From: Mariniflexile gromovii
GTDB lineage: Bacteria; Bacteroidota; Bacteroidia; Flavobacteriales; Flavobacteriaceae
Direction of reading: 5' to 3'
Length of the DNA stretch: 64,000 nucleotides
Assembly: GCF_017814435.1 (NCBI RefSeq)
Contig: NZ_JAGJCB010000014.1
Span: 1 to 64,000 of the forward strand
Part shown: positions 33,081 through 41,608 of the stretch, piece after piece
Layout of the letters: each line of letters starts with the position of its first letter
How positions within the stretch are numbered: position 1 is the stretch's first letter
Translations under genes and position numbers: made by a program
The notes under the pieces: generated by a model
Told to the model about the DNA's origin: nothing
Database searches by the model: none
The model's input: only the letters and a program-made list of their open reading frames with translations

Positions 33081-35315
33081 TTATTTCTCTCCATTCACTT
33101 TTTTTCTTTTGAAATTATAAATAGTTTCATCAATGGTAAACCAGCAGAAATAGAAAATACCAATTGAGAATATCACATCGCCAATCATACGCATCCATTT
33201 TAAAGTTTGAACCGTTGGTGAATATAATAATTCAGATTCTCTTGCAAAAGAATAGCCTTGAGTGATGGAGGTATAGGCTTGAATAATTCCAATAGGCAGC
33301 AAACTGAACAACACCATGGCAACCAAACCAATATTCAAATACCAAAAGGCGCGTTTTAGTTTTTTGCTTTCCCAGACTCTGTTGGAATAAAAACGTAAAC
33401 ATATTAAAATAAAGCCCATTCCCAGCATACCGTAAACGCCAAATAATGCGGTGTGGGCATGTACCGCTGTGGTGTTTAACCCTTGAATATAATACAAGGC
33501 AATTGGCGGATTGATTAAGAACCCAAATACTCCGGCGCCAACAAAATTCCAAAAAGCAACAGCGATAAAGAAGAAAATGGGCCATTTGTATTTTTGCATC
33601 CATTGTCTGCTTTTTAATAGGTTCCAATTTTCTCTTATTTCGAAGCCCATAAGTGTAAGCGGCACTACTTCCAAAGCACTAAAAGTAGCTCCCAAAGCGA
33701 TGGCTTGCACGGGAGTTCCCGAATAATATAAATGATGAAGTGTGCCTATAATACCCCCTGCTAAAAATATAGAAGCAGATGCAATGGAAACACGACCAGC
33801 CGTTTTAGCTGATATAATTTTCATTTGAGAAAATATATAAGCAATTACAACGGTGGCAAAAACTTCAAAGAAACCTTCAACCCAAAGGTGCACCAACCAC
33901 CATCTCCAATAGTTGATAACGGGTAAACTGCTGTTTTCGCCATACATCAATCCAGAGAAAAAGAACATTCCAATAGCCATTACCGATACCAAAAGTATTA
34001 TCAATAAATGTTTTGATGCATCGTTTTTTCGAATGGCATATAGAATATGACGACTTACCATAACTACCCAAAGCACCAGACCAATACCTAGGAATATTTG
34101 CCAAAAACGACCTAAATCCATGTATTCATAACCTTGGTGACCAAAAAAGAAATTGGTAGTTAAATCTAAAAATTGATGAACACCCAACCATTCGCCAAAC
34201 ATGGAACCTAAAACGATAACCAATAAAGCGAAGAACAAAAAGTTGATGCCAAAGCGTTGGTATTTCATTTCCTTGCCAGAAATCATCGGCGCTAAAAACA
34301 AACCAGTGGCTAACCAGGTGGCGGCTATCCAAAACACCGCCAATTGTGTATGCCATGTTCTGGTTATTGAATAAGGCAAATATCTAGATAAATCGAAACC
34401 AAAAAACGCTTGTCCTTCTACAGTGTAATGAACGGTAGCTGCACCTAAAATAACCTGTAAGGCGATTAATAATGAAATAACAATGAAGTATTTTAAGATG
34501 GCTTTTTGACTTGGGAACAACTTCAAGTTTGTTAATGGGTCTGCATCTGGTTTTTCAAGCAACTCCCCTTTTTCATGATTAATTAAATAGTAGTAAGTAA
34601 GAATACCAATAAATAGTAAAAGCAACACAATAGATAAACCAGACCAGATGATAGAATCTGTTGTAATGGTGTTATCAATCAATGGTTCGTGTGGCCAATT
34701 GGAAGTATAGGTATATTCTTTTCCTGGGCGGTTTGTACTGGCTGCCCAAGAGGTCCAGAAAAGGAATGCATTTAGTTGTTCCAACTTTGCTTCATCAACA
34801 AGTGCCCCTTTTGGGATGGCGTATTCTTCTTTTCCTTCAGAAAAAATAGACTTGTAATGTTTAATGTTTTCTTTAATGGCAGCTAATCTGCTTTCAGAAA
34901 TCGTAATCGATTTGTCCGATTCATTAAAGGTATTTGTTTTAATATCTTTAATTAAACGCGCTTTCAAAGCTGCTTTTTGTTCAACATTTAATGATTCATA
35001 ATTAGATTTATAATCATTTTGTGCCCAAGTTTCGAGCATAAAAGTAGCTTCTTTGTGAATCCAATCGGCAGTCCAATCGGGTGCCACATAACTGCCGTGT
35101 CCCCAAATAGAACCTACTTCCATACCGCCTATGGATTCCCAAACGTTTTGCCCCGTTTGAATATCATCTTTAGTATATAAAACTTCTTTGGTTTCTTTAA
35201 TAATAACCGTTTCCGGTATGGGAGGTTGTGTTTGATAAACCTCTGTCCCTATCCAAATTAGCGTAATAAACGATAGCGTTACAACACTAATAAATGCAAT
35301 CCATGTTTTTTTCAT
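33081..35315 (-). CDS. norB: Quinol-dependent nitric oxide reductase (qNOR)
   Basis: 744 aa integral membrane haem-copper oxidase superfamily enzyme that reduces 2 NO to N2O with quinol electrons. An N-terminal fused NorC-like periplasmic part (about 35-220, with GGMEVGSIWGHGSYVAPDWTADW) precedes 12 or so membrane helices. Haem ligands: His322 (WHTQLAVFW), FeB ligands His476 (VHLWVE) and His527-His528 (LHHLYYSG), and His619/His621 (HAHTALFG). Glu480 and Glu484 are conserved-type FeB-site glutamates. It sits downstream of the Moco genes in the same direction but has its own promoter and paired operators. Full-length. Confidence 0.93.
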   Translation of the reverse strand: MKKTWIAFISVVTLSFITLIWIGTEVYQTQPPIPETVIIKETKEVLYTKDDIQTGQNVWESIGGMEVGSIWGHGSYVAPDWTADWIHKEATFMLETWAQNDYKSNYESLNVEQKAALKARLIKDIKTNTFNESDKSITISESRLAAIKENIKHYKSIFSEGKEEYAIPKGALVDEAKLEQLNAFLFWTSWAASTNRPGKEYTYTSNWPHEPLIDNTITTDSIIWSGLSIVLLLLFIGILTYYYLINHEKGELLEKPDADPLTNLKLFPSQKAILKYFIVISLLIALQVILGAATVHYTVEGQAFFGFDLSRYLPYSITRTWHTQLAVFWIAATWLATGLFLAPMISGKEMKYQRFGINFLFFALLVIVLGSMFGEWLGVHQFLDLTTNFFFGHQGYEYMDLGRFWQIFLGIGLVLWVVMVSRHILYAIRKNDASKHLLIILLVSVMAIGMFFFSGLMYGENSSLPVINYWRWWLVHLWVEGFFEVFATVVIAYIFSQMKIISAKTAGRVSIASASIFLAGGIIGTLHHLYYSGTPVQAIALGATFSALEVVPLTLMGFEIRENWNLLKSRQWMQKYKWPIFFFIAVAFWNFVGAGVFGFLINPPIALYYIQGLNTTAVHAHTALFGVYGMLGMGFILICLRFYSNRVWESKKLKRAFWYLNIGLVAMVLFSLLPIGIIQAYTSITQGYSFARESELLYSPTVQTLKWMRMIGDVIFSIGIFYFCWFTIDETIYNFKRKKVNGEK

Positions 35316-35454
35316 TTTTATAATTTTATTGAATTTTAAATTTTTACTTGTTCTTTTAGAATAATTTAGATTTTGGTTTTCTTGGTCATTTTATAGTTAT
35401 TTTATTTAGGTTATTTTTAGTTATTATGTTCACTCAATAGCAGATGTTTTATAA

Positions 35455-35470
35455 AGGACATTTTTGTCTT
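35455..35470. promoter_or_regulatory. Operator-like element 1 upstream of qNOR
   Basis: AGGACATTTTTGTCTT, an imperfect palindrome. It lies between the predicted -7 element (TATTTTTG, minus strand, 35502-35509) and the start codon, a repressing position. A second copy lies at 35527-35542 on the other strand. Confidence 0.5.
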
Positions 35471-35501
35471 ATTTTAAAACGTATTGCTTTAAAATTTTTC
35501 A

Positions 35502-35509
35502 CAAAAATA
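35502..35509 (-). promoter_or_regulatory. Predicted -7 element of qNOR promoter
   Basis: Reads TATTTTTG on the minus strand, matching TAnnTTTG. It lies 187 bp upstream of the qNOR ATG, giving a long leader. No -33 element is obvious. Confidence 0.45.
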
Positions 35510-35526
35510 AACCTAAATTAAATAAC

Positions 35527-35543
35527 GGACAAATTTATCCTAA
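35527..35543. promoter_or_regulatory. Operator-like element 2 upstream of qNOR
   Basis: GGACAAATTTATCCTAA; its reverse complement AGGATAAATTTGTCC aligns with element 1 (AGGACATTTTTGTCT). Element 2 lies about 25 bp upstream of the predicted -7 element, close to the -33 region. Confidence 0.5.
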
Positions 35544-35588
35544 TTAAAATTTCAATAATTTTTTTGAAGTATGAAATAAGAACAACAA

Positions 35589-36596
35589 CTACCCTCCTAT
35601 AGTAATCATACTTCTATTATTGTTATGCAATTTGGGCTCTTGAAGTTTTTTAAGTGTATCCATACCACCACGCACCTTAAACTTGGCCTGTACTGCTTTT
35701 TGAATGATGGGTTCTATGGATTTGCCTTCGCGAAGTGTGGTGAGTAAATCGGATTCTGTTGAAGAGAATAAACAATTTTTTAATTGACCGTTAGCTGTTA
35801 GTCGCAATCTGTTACATGAATCACAAAACGGATTGGTAACCGAACTAATCACAGCAAAACTACCTTTGTAACCTGATATTTTATAATTTTTGGAAGTATC
35901 GTTTGGTGCATCTTGTAAACGTTGAATGTTTTCTTTTGAGAATGAGGCGTTTACATAAGCCATCACTTCTGCATATGAAACCATTTTGCCCAGATCCCAT
36001 TTATTACCATCAAAGGGCATAAACTCAATAAAACGAACCGAGATAGGCATGTTTTTGGTTAAGTTGATAAAATCGATGATTTCATTTTCATTAAAACCTT
36101 TCATCAATACCACATTCACTTTTACGTTAAAACCTTCTTTCACTAAAAGAAAGAGGTTTTTATACACGATGTCAAATTGATCGCGACGCGTTATGTGTTT
36201 GAATTTTTCTCTATCTAAGGAATCTAAACTAAGATTGATTTTATTGACTCCATGCGCTTTTAAAACATCAATAAACTTATCGATAATAACAGCATTTGAA
36301 GTGATTGATAATTCCACAGGAAGTGTAGCCAGTTTTTCTAAAATAACAGGAATATCTTTTCTGATTAAAGGCTCACCACCAGTCAATCTTATTTTTGTTA
36401 CCCCATGTTTCACAAAGGTTTTAGCGATGTCGTAAATTTCCTCATAAGTCATTAAATGACTTTTAGGTGATAGCTGTACACCTTCTTCGGGCATGCAATA
36501 CGAACAACGTAAATTACAGCGTTCAATTAACGAAATACGCAGATACGCATGGTTTCTGCCGTGTAAATCTTGTAATATGTTTTTGTTTTCGCTCAT
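35589..36596 (-). CDS. moaA: GTP 3',8-cyclase MoaA
   Basis: 335 aa from the ATG at 36596, radical SAM enzyme that starts molybdopterin synthesis by making (8S)-3',8-cyclo-GTP. Radical SAM cluster CNLRCSYCMP gives Cys27, Cys31 and Cys34; the C-terminal cluster is in CDSCNRLRLTANGQLKNC; the chain ends in the conserved GG. A longer frame to 36686 adds 30 residues translated from an AT-rich intergenic repeat and is not likely to be real. It partners with the MoaC part of the next upstream gene. Confidence 0.92.
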   Translation of the reverse strand: MSENKNILQDLHGRNHAYLRISLIERCNLRCSYCMPEEGVQLSPKSHLMTYEEIYDIAKTFVKHGVTKIRLTGGEPLIRKDIPVILEKLATLPVELSITSNAVIIDKFIDVLKAHGVNKINLSLDSLDREKFKHITRRDQFDIVYKNLFLLVKEGFNVKVNVVLMKGFNENEIIDFINLTKNMPISVRFIEFMPFDGNKWDLGKMVSYAEVMAYVNASFSKENIQRLQDAPNDTSKNYKISGYKGSFAVISSVTNPFCDSCNRLRLTANGQLKNCLFSSTESDLLTTLREGKSIEPIIQKAVQAKFKVRGGMDTLKKLQEPKLHNNNRSMITIGG

Positions 36597-36599
36597 TTC

Positions 36600-36680
36600 T
36601 TTGCTTTCTTCTGTTTGATTGTTGAATCGTTGAACTGCGTAATTGTGTAATTGTTTAAACGACTTAACGATTCCACGAAT
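36600..36680. repeat. Intergenic GTTTAA/GTTGAATCG repeat tract, copy 1
   Basis: Short motifs such as GATTGTTGAATCGTTGAA and AATTGTTTAAACGACTTA recur here, near 39616-39662 and near 46561-46640. The tract ends at the moaA start and was translated in one long frame, creating a spurious N-terminal extension. Dispersed degenerate repeats of this type are seen between genes in Bacteroidota. Confidence 0.6.
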
Positions 36681-36687
36681 AAACACT

Positions 36688-37599
36688 TTAGTCGTGTCTC
36701 GCTCCTCTTAATATACCAAAAATGTGTAAAACCGATGGGAATATGGCATCCATAGATTCACCTGCTCCGTTAGTTGAACCCGGTAACGCCAACACCAACG
36801 TATTTTTTATGGTACCCGCCACACTTCTGGACAACATGGAGTAAGGCGTTCTATCTTGCCCATAACTACGAATGGCCTCTTCAATACCCGGGATACGTCT
36901 ATCCAAAAGCGGTCCCAATGCTTCTGGAGTAACATCGCGTGCCGAAAGCCCCGTACCTCCTGTGTAGATTATTAAATCCACTCCTTGTTCTTGATACTGC
37001 TTTGCTTTGTTTTGAATCACTTCCAATACATCCGGAATTATTTCATATGCTTCCGTTTGAACACCACATATTTTTAGCTTTTCAATAATAGCTTTTCCTG
37101 CTTTATCTTCTTTATGTCCACCCGAAATAGTATCAGAACACACAATAACCGCAGCGGTAATATCTGTTCTAAATCGGTTTTTAAAATCGGACTTCCCTCC
37201 TTTTTTGTTCAGCAGTTTTATATGATGGATCTCAATACCTTTATCAATGGGTTTTAGCATATCGTACATATTTAGCGCCACAACACTGGCACCATGCATT
37301 GCTTCCACCTCTACCCCTGTTTTATAAATGGTTTTAACCGTGAATAGAACAGTGATTTCCAAACCGTTTATTTCGTAGGCTACACCCGTATATTCTATAG
37401 GCAACGGGTGGCAATCGGGTAAAATATCGGGTGTTCGTTTTACGCCTAATAAACCTGCCGCTTTACTCATAGCAAATACATTTCCTTTAGGAACAGTATC
37501 GTTTTGAATTGCTTCAATGGTTTCGGGTTTACTCACTTTTACAATGGCTTGGGCTACTGCGGTGCGCAATGTGGTGTTTTTATGTGTGATATCGACCAT
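36688..37599 (-). CDS. moaCB: Bifunctional MoaC-MoaB/MogA protein
   Basis: 303 aa. Residues 1-about 140 are MoaC (MVDITHKNTTLRTAVA, KAAGLLGVKRTPDILPDCHPLPI, VEAMHGASVVALNMYDMLK), which forms cPMP. Residues about 145-303 are a MoaB/MogA-type molybdopterin adenylyltransferase (IVCSDTISGG, IIYTGGTGLSARDVTPEA, ALPGSTNGAGESM). This fusion couples the first and a late step. It is 91 bp upstream of moaA. The fusion is widespread in Bacteroidota. Confidence 0.93.
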   Translation of the reverse strand: MVDITHKNTTLRTAVAQAIVKVSKPETIEAIQNDTVPKGNVFAMSKAAGLLGVKRTPDILPDCHPLPIEYTGVAYEINGLEITVLFTVKTIYKTGVEVEAMHGASVVALNMYDMLKPIDKGIEIHHIKLLNKKGGKSDFKNRFRTDITAAVIVCSDTISGGHKEDKAGKAIIEKLKICGVQTEAYEIIPDVLEVIQNKAKQYQEQGVDLIIYTGGTGLSARDVTPEALGPLLDRRIPGIEEAIRSYGQDRTPYSMLSRSVAGTIKNTLVLALPGSTNGAGESMDAIFPSVLHIFGILRGARHD

Positions 37600-37625
37600 T
37601 TTTTTGATTTATTATTGTTTAATTA

Positions 37626-37979
37626 TTATTGATTATTAGAAATCGCGGTTTTTCTTGATGCTATGAAAACAGAAGTTAATTCGCGTGATTCTTTTAACAA
37701 ACAATCTATTTCTTCTTTAGAAATTAAGTTTTCATCTAAAGCAAATTCTATCCAAAAATTAGACTCGTCTACTTCTTCTATAACAATACTAATTTTTGCA
37801 ATAAAACTTGGTTTAGATTGCGCAATACATGTTGCTCTGTAATTTGCTGCTACTGAAGTTGAACACCTAATCAATTGTCCTTTAATATGATTAGCCAAAT
37901 ATGTATTTGGAAAGGATTGCGTTAATTTAACACAGTTGTGGGCAAACACTTTAGTCCTTATTTTTAATTGCTCTTTCAT
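37626..37979 (-). CDS. Four-helix bundle protein (S23-like)
   Basis: 117 aa, helical. KIRTKVFAHNCVKLTQSFPNTY, AANYRATCIAQSKPSFIAKI and ALDENLISKEEIDCLLKESREL match the four-helix bundle family (S23-like, often encoded in 23S rRNA intervening sequences or scattered in chromosomes). Its function is unknown and not obviously related to molybdenum. It interrupts the moaE-moaCB pair, with 36 and 26 bp gaps. Confidence 0.8.
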   Translation of the reverse strand: MKEQLKIRTKVFAHNCVKLTQSFPNTYLANHIKGQLIRCSTSVAANYRATCIAQSKPSFIAKISIVIEEVDESNFWIEFALDENLISKEEIDCLLKESRELTSVFIASRKTAISNNQ

Positions 37980-38015
37980 GGTAGGTTTTAATAATAAATA
38001 ATCAATAAAAAATAT

Positions 38016-38459
38016 TCAATTGTTAACTTTCCATTGATGTGTATCGTCTTCAAAAATCTCCTTCCCAAAAACGGGCACATGCGCTTTTATTTCTTCTACA
38101 ATATATTCTAGAGCTTCAAAAACCACCTTTCTTCTAGGTGAAGACACAAACACGAAAAGACAAATTTCGCCTGCTTTCACCATACCTAAACTGTGGTAAA
38201 TGTGCATGCAAGTGAGATTAAACTTTTCAAAAGCTGCTTCACGAATCTCGTGGAATTTTTGGTTTGCCATATCTTCATAGGCAGTATATTCAATAGCTGA
38301 AACGGTTTTTCCATCAATAACATCGGCTCTTACCTGGCCTAAAAATATATTATGGGCACCAATGCTGGTTTTAGTTTGGTGTTTTGCGATGGACTCCCCT
38401 ATAAATTCTGAAGAAATCGCTCCTTGTTTAAATACGCTTTTTACCTTTTTATCTGTCAT
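38016..38459 (-). CDS. moaE: Molybdopterin synthase large subunit MoaE
   Basis: 147 aa. Inserts sulfur from MoaD thiocarboxylate into cPMP. FLGQVRADVIDGKTVSAIEYTAYEDMA, IYHSLGMVKAGE and SSPRRKVVFEALEYIVEEIK contain the conserved Arg and Lys residues of the active site. Ends KVNN. Normal length. Its partner MoaD is encoded 1.2 kb upstream, beyond moeB. Confidence 0.92.
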   Translation of the reverse strand: MTDKKVKSVFKQGAISSEFIGESIAKHQTKTSIGAHNIFLGQVRADVIDGKTVSAIEYTAYEDMANQKFHEIREAAFEKFNLTCMHIYHSLGMVKAGEICLFVFVSSPRRKVVFEALEYIVEEIKAHVPVFGKEIFEDDTHQWKVNN

Positions 38460-38476
38460 GATTTATATTCTTTTGA

Positions 38477-38507
38477 GACCTACAAGGTTTTTGAAACCTT
38501 GCAGGTC
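38477..38507. repeat. Dispersed palindrome (intergenic)
   Basis: GACCTACAAGG and CCTTGCAGGTC around a T-rich/A centre, between moaE and moeB. A similar palindrome lies 24 bp away inside the end of moeB. Confidence 0.7.
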
Positions 38508-38523
38508 AAGTTCATTTATGCTG

Positions 38524-39612
38524 TTAATTCTGCGAGGTTTTCAAAACCTCGTAGGCATCAATTATTTGTTCAACGCCTTCTTTCAAACTATAACAGTTTT
38601 TAATGTTTGCTTTATTTAAAATAGAAACGGCTTGCTTGCTTCGAATACCCGATTGACAAAAAACCACTTTTTGCTTTTCAGTATCTATTTTATTTATTGA
38701 ATTTTCAAGTTCACTTAAAGGAATTGAGGTGATATGGATGCTTTCAATTTTTGGAAGTTCATGCAATTCCCGAACATCTATAAACTGCATGTTTTCAAAC
38801 GTTGAAATGTCTTTGATAGAAATTTCAGAAGTTATAAAATCACAATTTTCTATTAATTGTTTTTTATGAAAATCACTTTGTTCCTTTAAAACTTTAGCTA
38901 TTTCTGTTTCAGACTTATTGATTCTTAAAATAAACGTTTGGGAATTTAATGCGTTATAGCAAAGCAATTTTCCGCTTAAAACATTACCAATACCTAAGAT
39001 GATTTTCAGCACTTCGTTGGCTTGCATACTCCCAACAATTCCCGGTAAAACACCTAAAACGCCCATTTCGGAGCAATTAGGAACTGCATCTTTTTTTGGC
39101 GAATTTGGAAACAAGCACCTGTAACTCGGTCCGTTTTCATAATTAAACACAGATACTTGACCTTCAAACTTATAAATAGCCGCAAACACCAAAGGCTTGT
39201 TGGTTATGATGCAGGCATCGTTCACCAAATAACGCGTTTCAAAATTATCAGAACCATCCACGATGATATCAAATTGCTTGAATAAATCGATAGCGTTTTG
39301 ATAGGTTAATTTTTCTGGATAGGCTATAATGGATATCTCATCATTCAAATCTTCCAATCGTTTTTTTGCTGCTTCTGCTTTATTTTGCCCTAAACAAGAA
39401 GTTCCGAATAATACCTGACGCTGTAAGTTAGATGTTTCAACCACATCAAAATCTATAATGCCCAAAGTACCAATACCTGCTGCCGCTAAATATTGCAGCA
39501 CAGGACACCCAAGTCCGCCAGCACCAACCACTAAAACTTTAGCGTTCAATAGCTTCTCTTGACCTGTTTGACCAATTTCTGAAAGGATGATATGTCTGTT
39601 GTATCTGTTCAT
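38524..39612 (-). CDS. moeB: MoeB/ThiF-family adenylyltransferase with C-terminal rhodanese
   Basis: 362 aa. Residues 1-about 230 are the E1-like domain (VLVVGAGGLGCPVLQYLAAAGIG, DFDVVETSNLQRQ, DGSDNFETRYLVND) that adenylates MoaD. The C-terminal about 250-350 is a rhodanese domain whose active-site loop is FCQSGIRS. Usual zinc cysteines are incomplete (YRCLFP lacks the first Cys). The last ten residues, AYEVLKTSQN, are encoded by a dispersed palindrome (38531-38555) rather than by family sequence. Acts with MoaD and MoaE. Confidence 0.9.
   Translation of the reverse strand: MNRYNRHIILSEIGQTGQEKLLNAKVLVVGAGGLGCPVLQYLAAAGIGTLGIIDFDVVETSNLQRQVLFGTSCLGQNKAEAAKKRLEDLNDEISIIAYPEKLTYQNAIDLFKQFDIIVDGSDNFETRYLVNDACIITNKPLVFAAIYKFEGQVSVFNYENGPSYRCLFPNSPKKDAVPNCSEMGVLGVLPGIVGSMQANEVLKIILGIGNVLSGKLLCYNALNSQTFILRINKSETEIAKVLKEQSDFHKKQLIENCDFITSEISIKDISTFENMQFIDVRELHELPKIESIHITSIPLSELENSINKIDTEKQKVVFCQSGIRSKQAVSILNKANIKNCYSLKEGVEQIIDAYEVLKTSQN
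38531..38555. repeat. Dispersed palindrome that forms the moeB C-terminus
   Basis: TGCGAGGTTTT and AAAACCTCGTA form a palindrome lying inside the 3' end of moeB, reading AYEVLKTS on the minus strand. It is related to the palindrome at 38477-38507. Confidence 0.7.
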
Positions 39613-39615
39613 TTT

Positions 39616-39662
39616 AGTTGATTTGTTTATTCGTTGAATCGTTTAAACAATTAAACGACTCA
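39616..39662. repeat. Intergenic repeat tract, copy 2
   Basis: TTCGTTGAATCGTTTAAAC and AATTAAACGACTCACC repeat the motifs of 36600-36680 between moeB and moaD. Confidence 0.55.
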
Positions 39663-39676
39663 CCTTTAAACATAAA

Positions 39677-39910
39677 TTACCCCCCCGCAAAAGGAGGCAA
39701 TAATGCGATTTCACCTCCTGTAACTCCAGTTTCCAAGGATACCAATTCTTGGTTTTGAGCAACCTGAAACCCCTTATTTTTTAATTCAGGGTATTTGGAG
39801 TGTAATATTTTTAAAAAATCAGAAATAAAATTTCCTGAAAAATCAATGATTTCCTCTTCACATTGTGTTGTTTCTGCTATCATTCCGAAATATTTTACAG
39901 TAATTTTCAT
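39677..39910 (-). CDS. moaD: Molybdopterin synthase small subunit MoaD
   Basis: 77 aa from the ATG at 39910 (a longer frame adds 17 residues overlapping mobA and is not expected). Ubiquitin-like sulfur carrier beginning MKITVKYFGMIAETT and ending LLPPFAGG, the C-terminal Gly-Gly that is adenylated and thiocarboxylated. The start overlaps the mobA stop by 4 bp (ATGA), indicating coupling. Confidence 0.92.
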   Translation of the reverse strand: MKITVKYFGMIAETTQCEEEIIDFSGNFISDFLKILHSKYPELKNKGFQVAQNQELVSLETGVTGGEIALLPPFAGG

Positions 39911-40479
39911 TTTAAAATATCGTTTAATTGTTCTGGGGTATTGATATTTTTTGTGAAGCATGCCTCTTCATGATCCAATACCACATTTTTTACTTTACAT
40001 TGATTGACTGCATTTTGCAATCTTCGTTCACCAGCATTTAAAAGTTGTAAAAAAACATATGCACATGACTTTTTATAAAGGGCTATGAGAGGCATGTTTC
40101 TATGTTGGCTTTCAATTTGAATAACCTCAGCTTCATCATCAATGGCGTCAATCAGTTTTTTTAAAATATCCGTTTTAATCAAAGGAATGTCACAACTCAA
40201 CACTAAATTATAAGCTGTTGAAGACTGCTTCAATCCCGAATAAATTCCAGCCAATGGACCTGCATTTTCAACAATATCTTCAATACGTTCTTGCCCAAAA
40301 ACATCATACTCTTCATTATTGGAAACAATCATTATTCTTGAAACTAAGGGCTTCAATGCTTCTATACTATGTTGAACGAACGGTTTTCCATCATACAACA
40401 AAAAACCCTTATCTTTCCCCATACGCGAACTATTTCCACCAGAAAGAATAATACCTGTTATGTGTTTTTTGTCCATCAT
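39907..40479 (-). CDS. mobA: Molybdenum cofactor guanylyltransferase MobA
   Basis: 190 aa. GTP-binding loop LSGGNSSRMGKDKG at 13-26, then NAGPLAGIYSGLKQ and SCDIPLIKTD. Adds GMP to Mo-molybdopterin to form Mo-bis-MGD used by DMSO-reductase family enzymes such as nitrate reductases, implying such an enzyme in this organism. Length is normal. Overlaps moaD by 4 bp and is 1 bp from the upstream permease. Confidence 0.92.
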   Translation of the reverse strand: MMDKKHITGIILSGGNSSRMGKDKGFLLYDGKPFVQHSIEALKPLVSRIMIVSNNEEYDVFGQERIEDIVENAGPLAGIYSGLKQSSTAYNLVLSCDIPLIKTDILKKLIDAIDDEAEVIQIESQHRNMPLIALYKKSCAYVFLQLLNAGERRLQNAVNQCKVKNVVLDHEEACFTKNINTPEQLNDILK

Positions 40480-40480
40480 T

Positions 40481-41221
40481 TTATGTGAAAAATAATTTTA
40501 CGCACGCAATTAAAAGCACAAAAGCTAAGATGTATCGCAAACTTTGATTGTTTATCTTTTTACTTCCAAAATAGCCTCCTAAAACACCTCCAATTAAGGC
40601 AATAGCTATTAATAAAAAAGATTCCTTTTCTATAGATATACCAATACTTAATTGACCTATTAATCCTGAAGCCGAATTCACCCAAATAAATAGTGCTGAG
40701 ACAGCAGCAGCTTCTTTCATCTTTCCCCAATGAAATAATAAAATGAGAGGTGTTAATATAATACCTCCACCAATTCCTATGAGACCAGAGAAAAAACCAA
40801 TGATACCGCCTATGGTAAGTCCTTGCCATAGTTTAATTTGTCTAATATTTTCACTCTCTTTACCAAATATATTTAACATTTTTAGTATTGCGAAAACCAG
40901 AAGGATTGCTAGTATTTTTTTATATAAAGATGCATCTAAATTAAAGCGACCACCTAATAACGATAGAGGTATCGAAGTAAGAGCAAACGATAAAAACAAC
41001 TTTTTGTTAAAATATCCTTCTTTGTAATAAAAGTAAAATGAAATACCTGCAACAAATAAATTAAGCACTAAAGCTGTGGGTTTCATGGTTTCGGGCGCAA
41101 ATGAAAACAAAGCCATTAATGCCAGATAACCACTGGCGCCACCATGACCAACGCTTGCGTAAAGAAACGCTACAATGGGGAGCAGTATTAAAAAAAGGGC
41201 TATACTTTGGGTTTCAAGCAT
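40481..41221 (-). CDS. TauE/SafE-family permease (TSUP), putative anion exporter
   Basis: 246 aa with about eight membrane helices and two TSUP half motifs: SVGHGGASGYLALMALF and SGLIGIGGGIILTPLILL. The family moves sulfite, sulfonates or sulfur compounds. It is in the Moco operon, 1 bp from mobA, so it may handle an anion tied to Moco or nitrate metabolism; direct evidence is lacking. A second TSUP gene is at 57407. Confidence 0.85.
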   Translation of the reverse strand: MLETQSIALFLILLPIVAFLYASVGHGGASGYLALMALFSFAPETMKPTALVLNLFVAGISFYFYYKEGYFNKKLFLSFALTSIPLSLLGGRFNLDASLYKKILAILLVFAILKMLNIFGKESENIRQIKLWQGLTIGGIIGFFSGLIGIGGGIILTPLILLFHWGKMKEAAAVSALFIWVNSASGLIGQLSIGISIEKESFLLIAIALIGGVLGGYFGSKKINNQSLRYILAFVLLIACVKLFFT

Positions 41222-41259
41222 TTTAATATTGATTATTTTTTAATGATTATGGCTACCAG

Positions 41260-41598
41260 CTACAAATCTTCAATTTTCCCTAATTGCTGATCTAAAAACT
41301 CCCAACAATTTTGATTAATTTCATCAAAAACCAGAATTAAGGCTTTGCCATATTCGGTTAATTCTGCGCCTCCGCCTCCTTTACCTCCCGTTGAATTTAT
41401 AGTCACCGGTTTTTTTGCCGATTTGTTTACAGAGTCTATTAAATTCCAAGCTTTTTTATAAGATAGATTTAAGGTTTTAGCTGCTTTAGACAACGAACCT
41501 GTTTCGTCTATGGCTTTCAATAATTGTACGCGTCCTTCACCTAAAAGCACGTGTTCGTTACATTCAATCCATATTCTGCTTTTAATTTTATAACTCAT
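41260..41598 (-). CDS. ModE-like winged-helix regulator (no molbindin domain)
   Basis: 112 aa matching the N-terminal DNA-binding domain of ModE: LLGEGRVQLLKAIDETGSLSKAAKTLNLSYKKAWNLIDSVN, then GGKGGGGAELTEYGKALI. It lacks the C-terminal molybdate-binding domains, so molybdate sensing, if any, must be indirect. It probably controls the Moco and transport genes. It lies 10 bp from moeA and precedes the TSUP gene. Confidence 0.9.
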   Translation of the reverse strand: MSYKIKSRIWIECNEHVLLGEGRVQLLKAIDETGSLSKAAKTLNLSYKKAWNLIDSVNKSAKKPVTINSTGGKGGGGAELTEYGKALILVFDEINQNCWEFLDQQLGKIEDL

Positions 41599-41608
41599 AA
41601 CTTTCTAT

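Noticed and set aside
33232-34356. Several overlapping frames in the qNOR region on other frames
   Set aside because: Shadows of a full-length membrane protein gene with intact haem ligands.
36597-36686. N-terminal extension of MoaA by 30 residues
   Set aside because: The DNA is an intergenic repeat tract also found elsewhere; MoaA homologues begin near the internal ATG at 36596.
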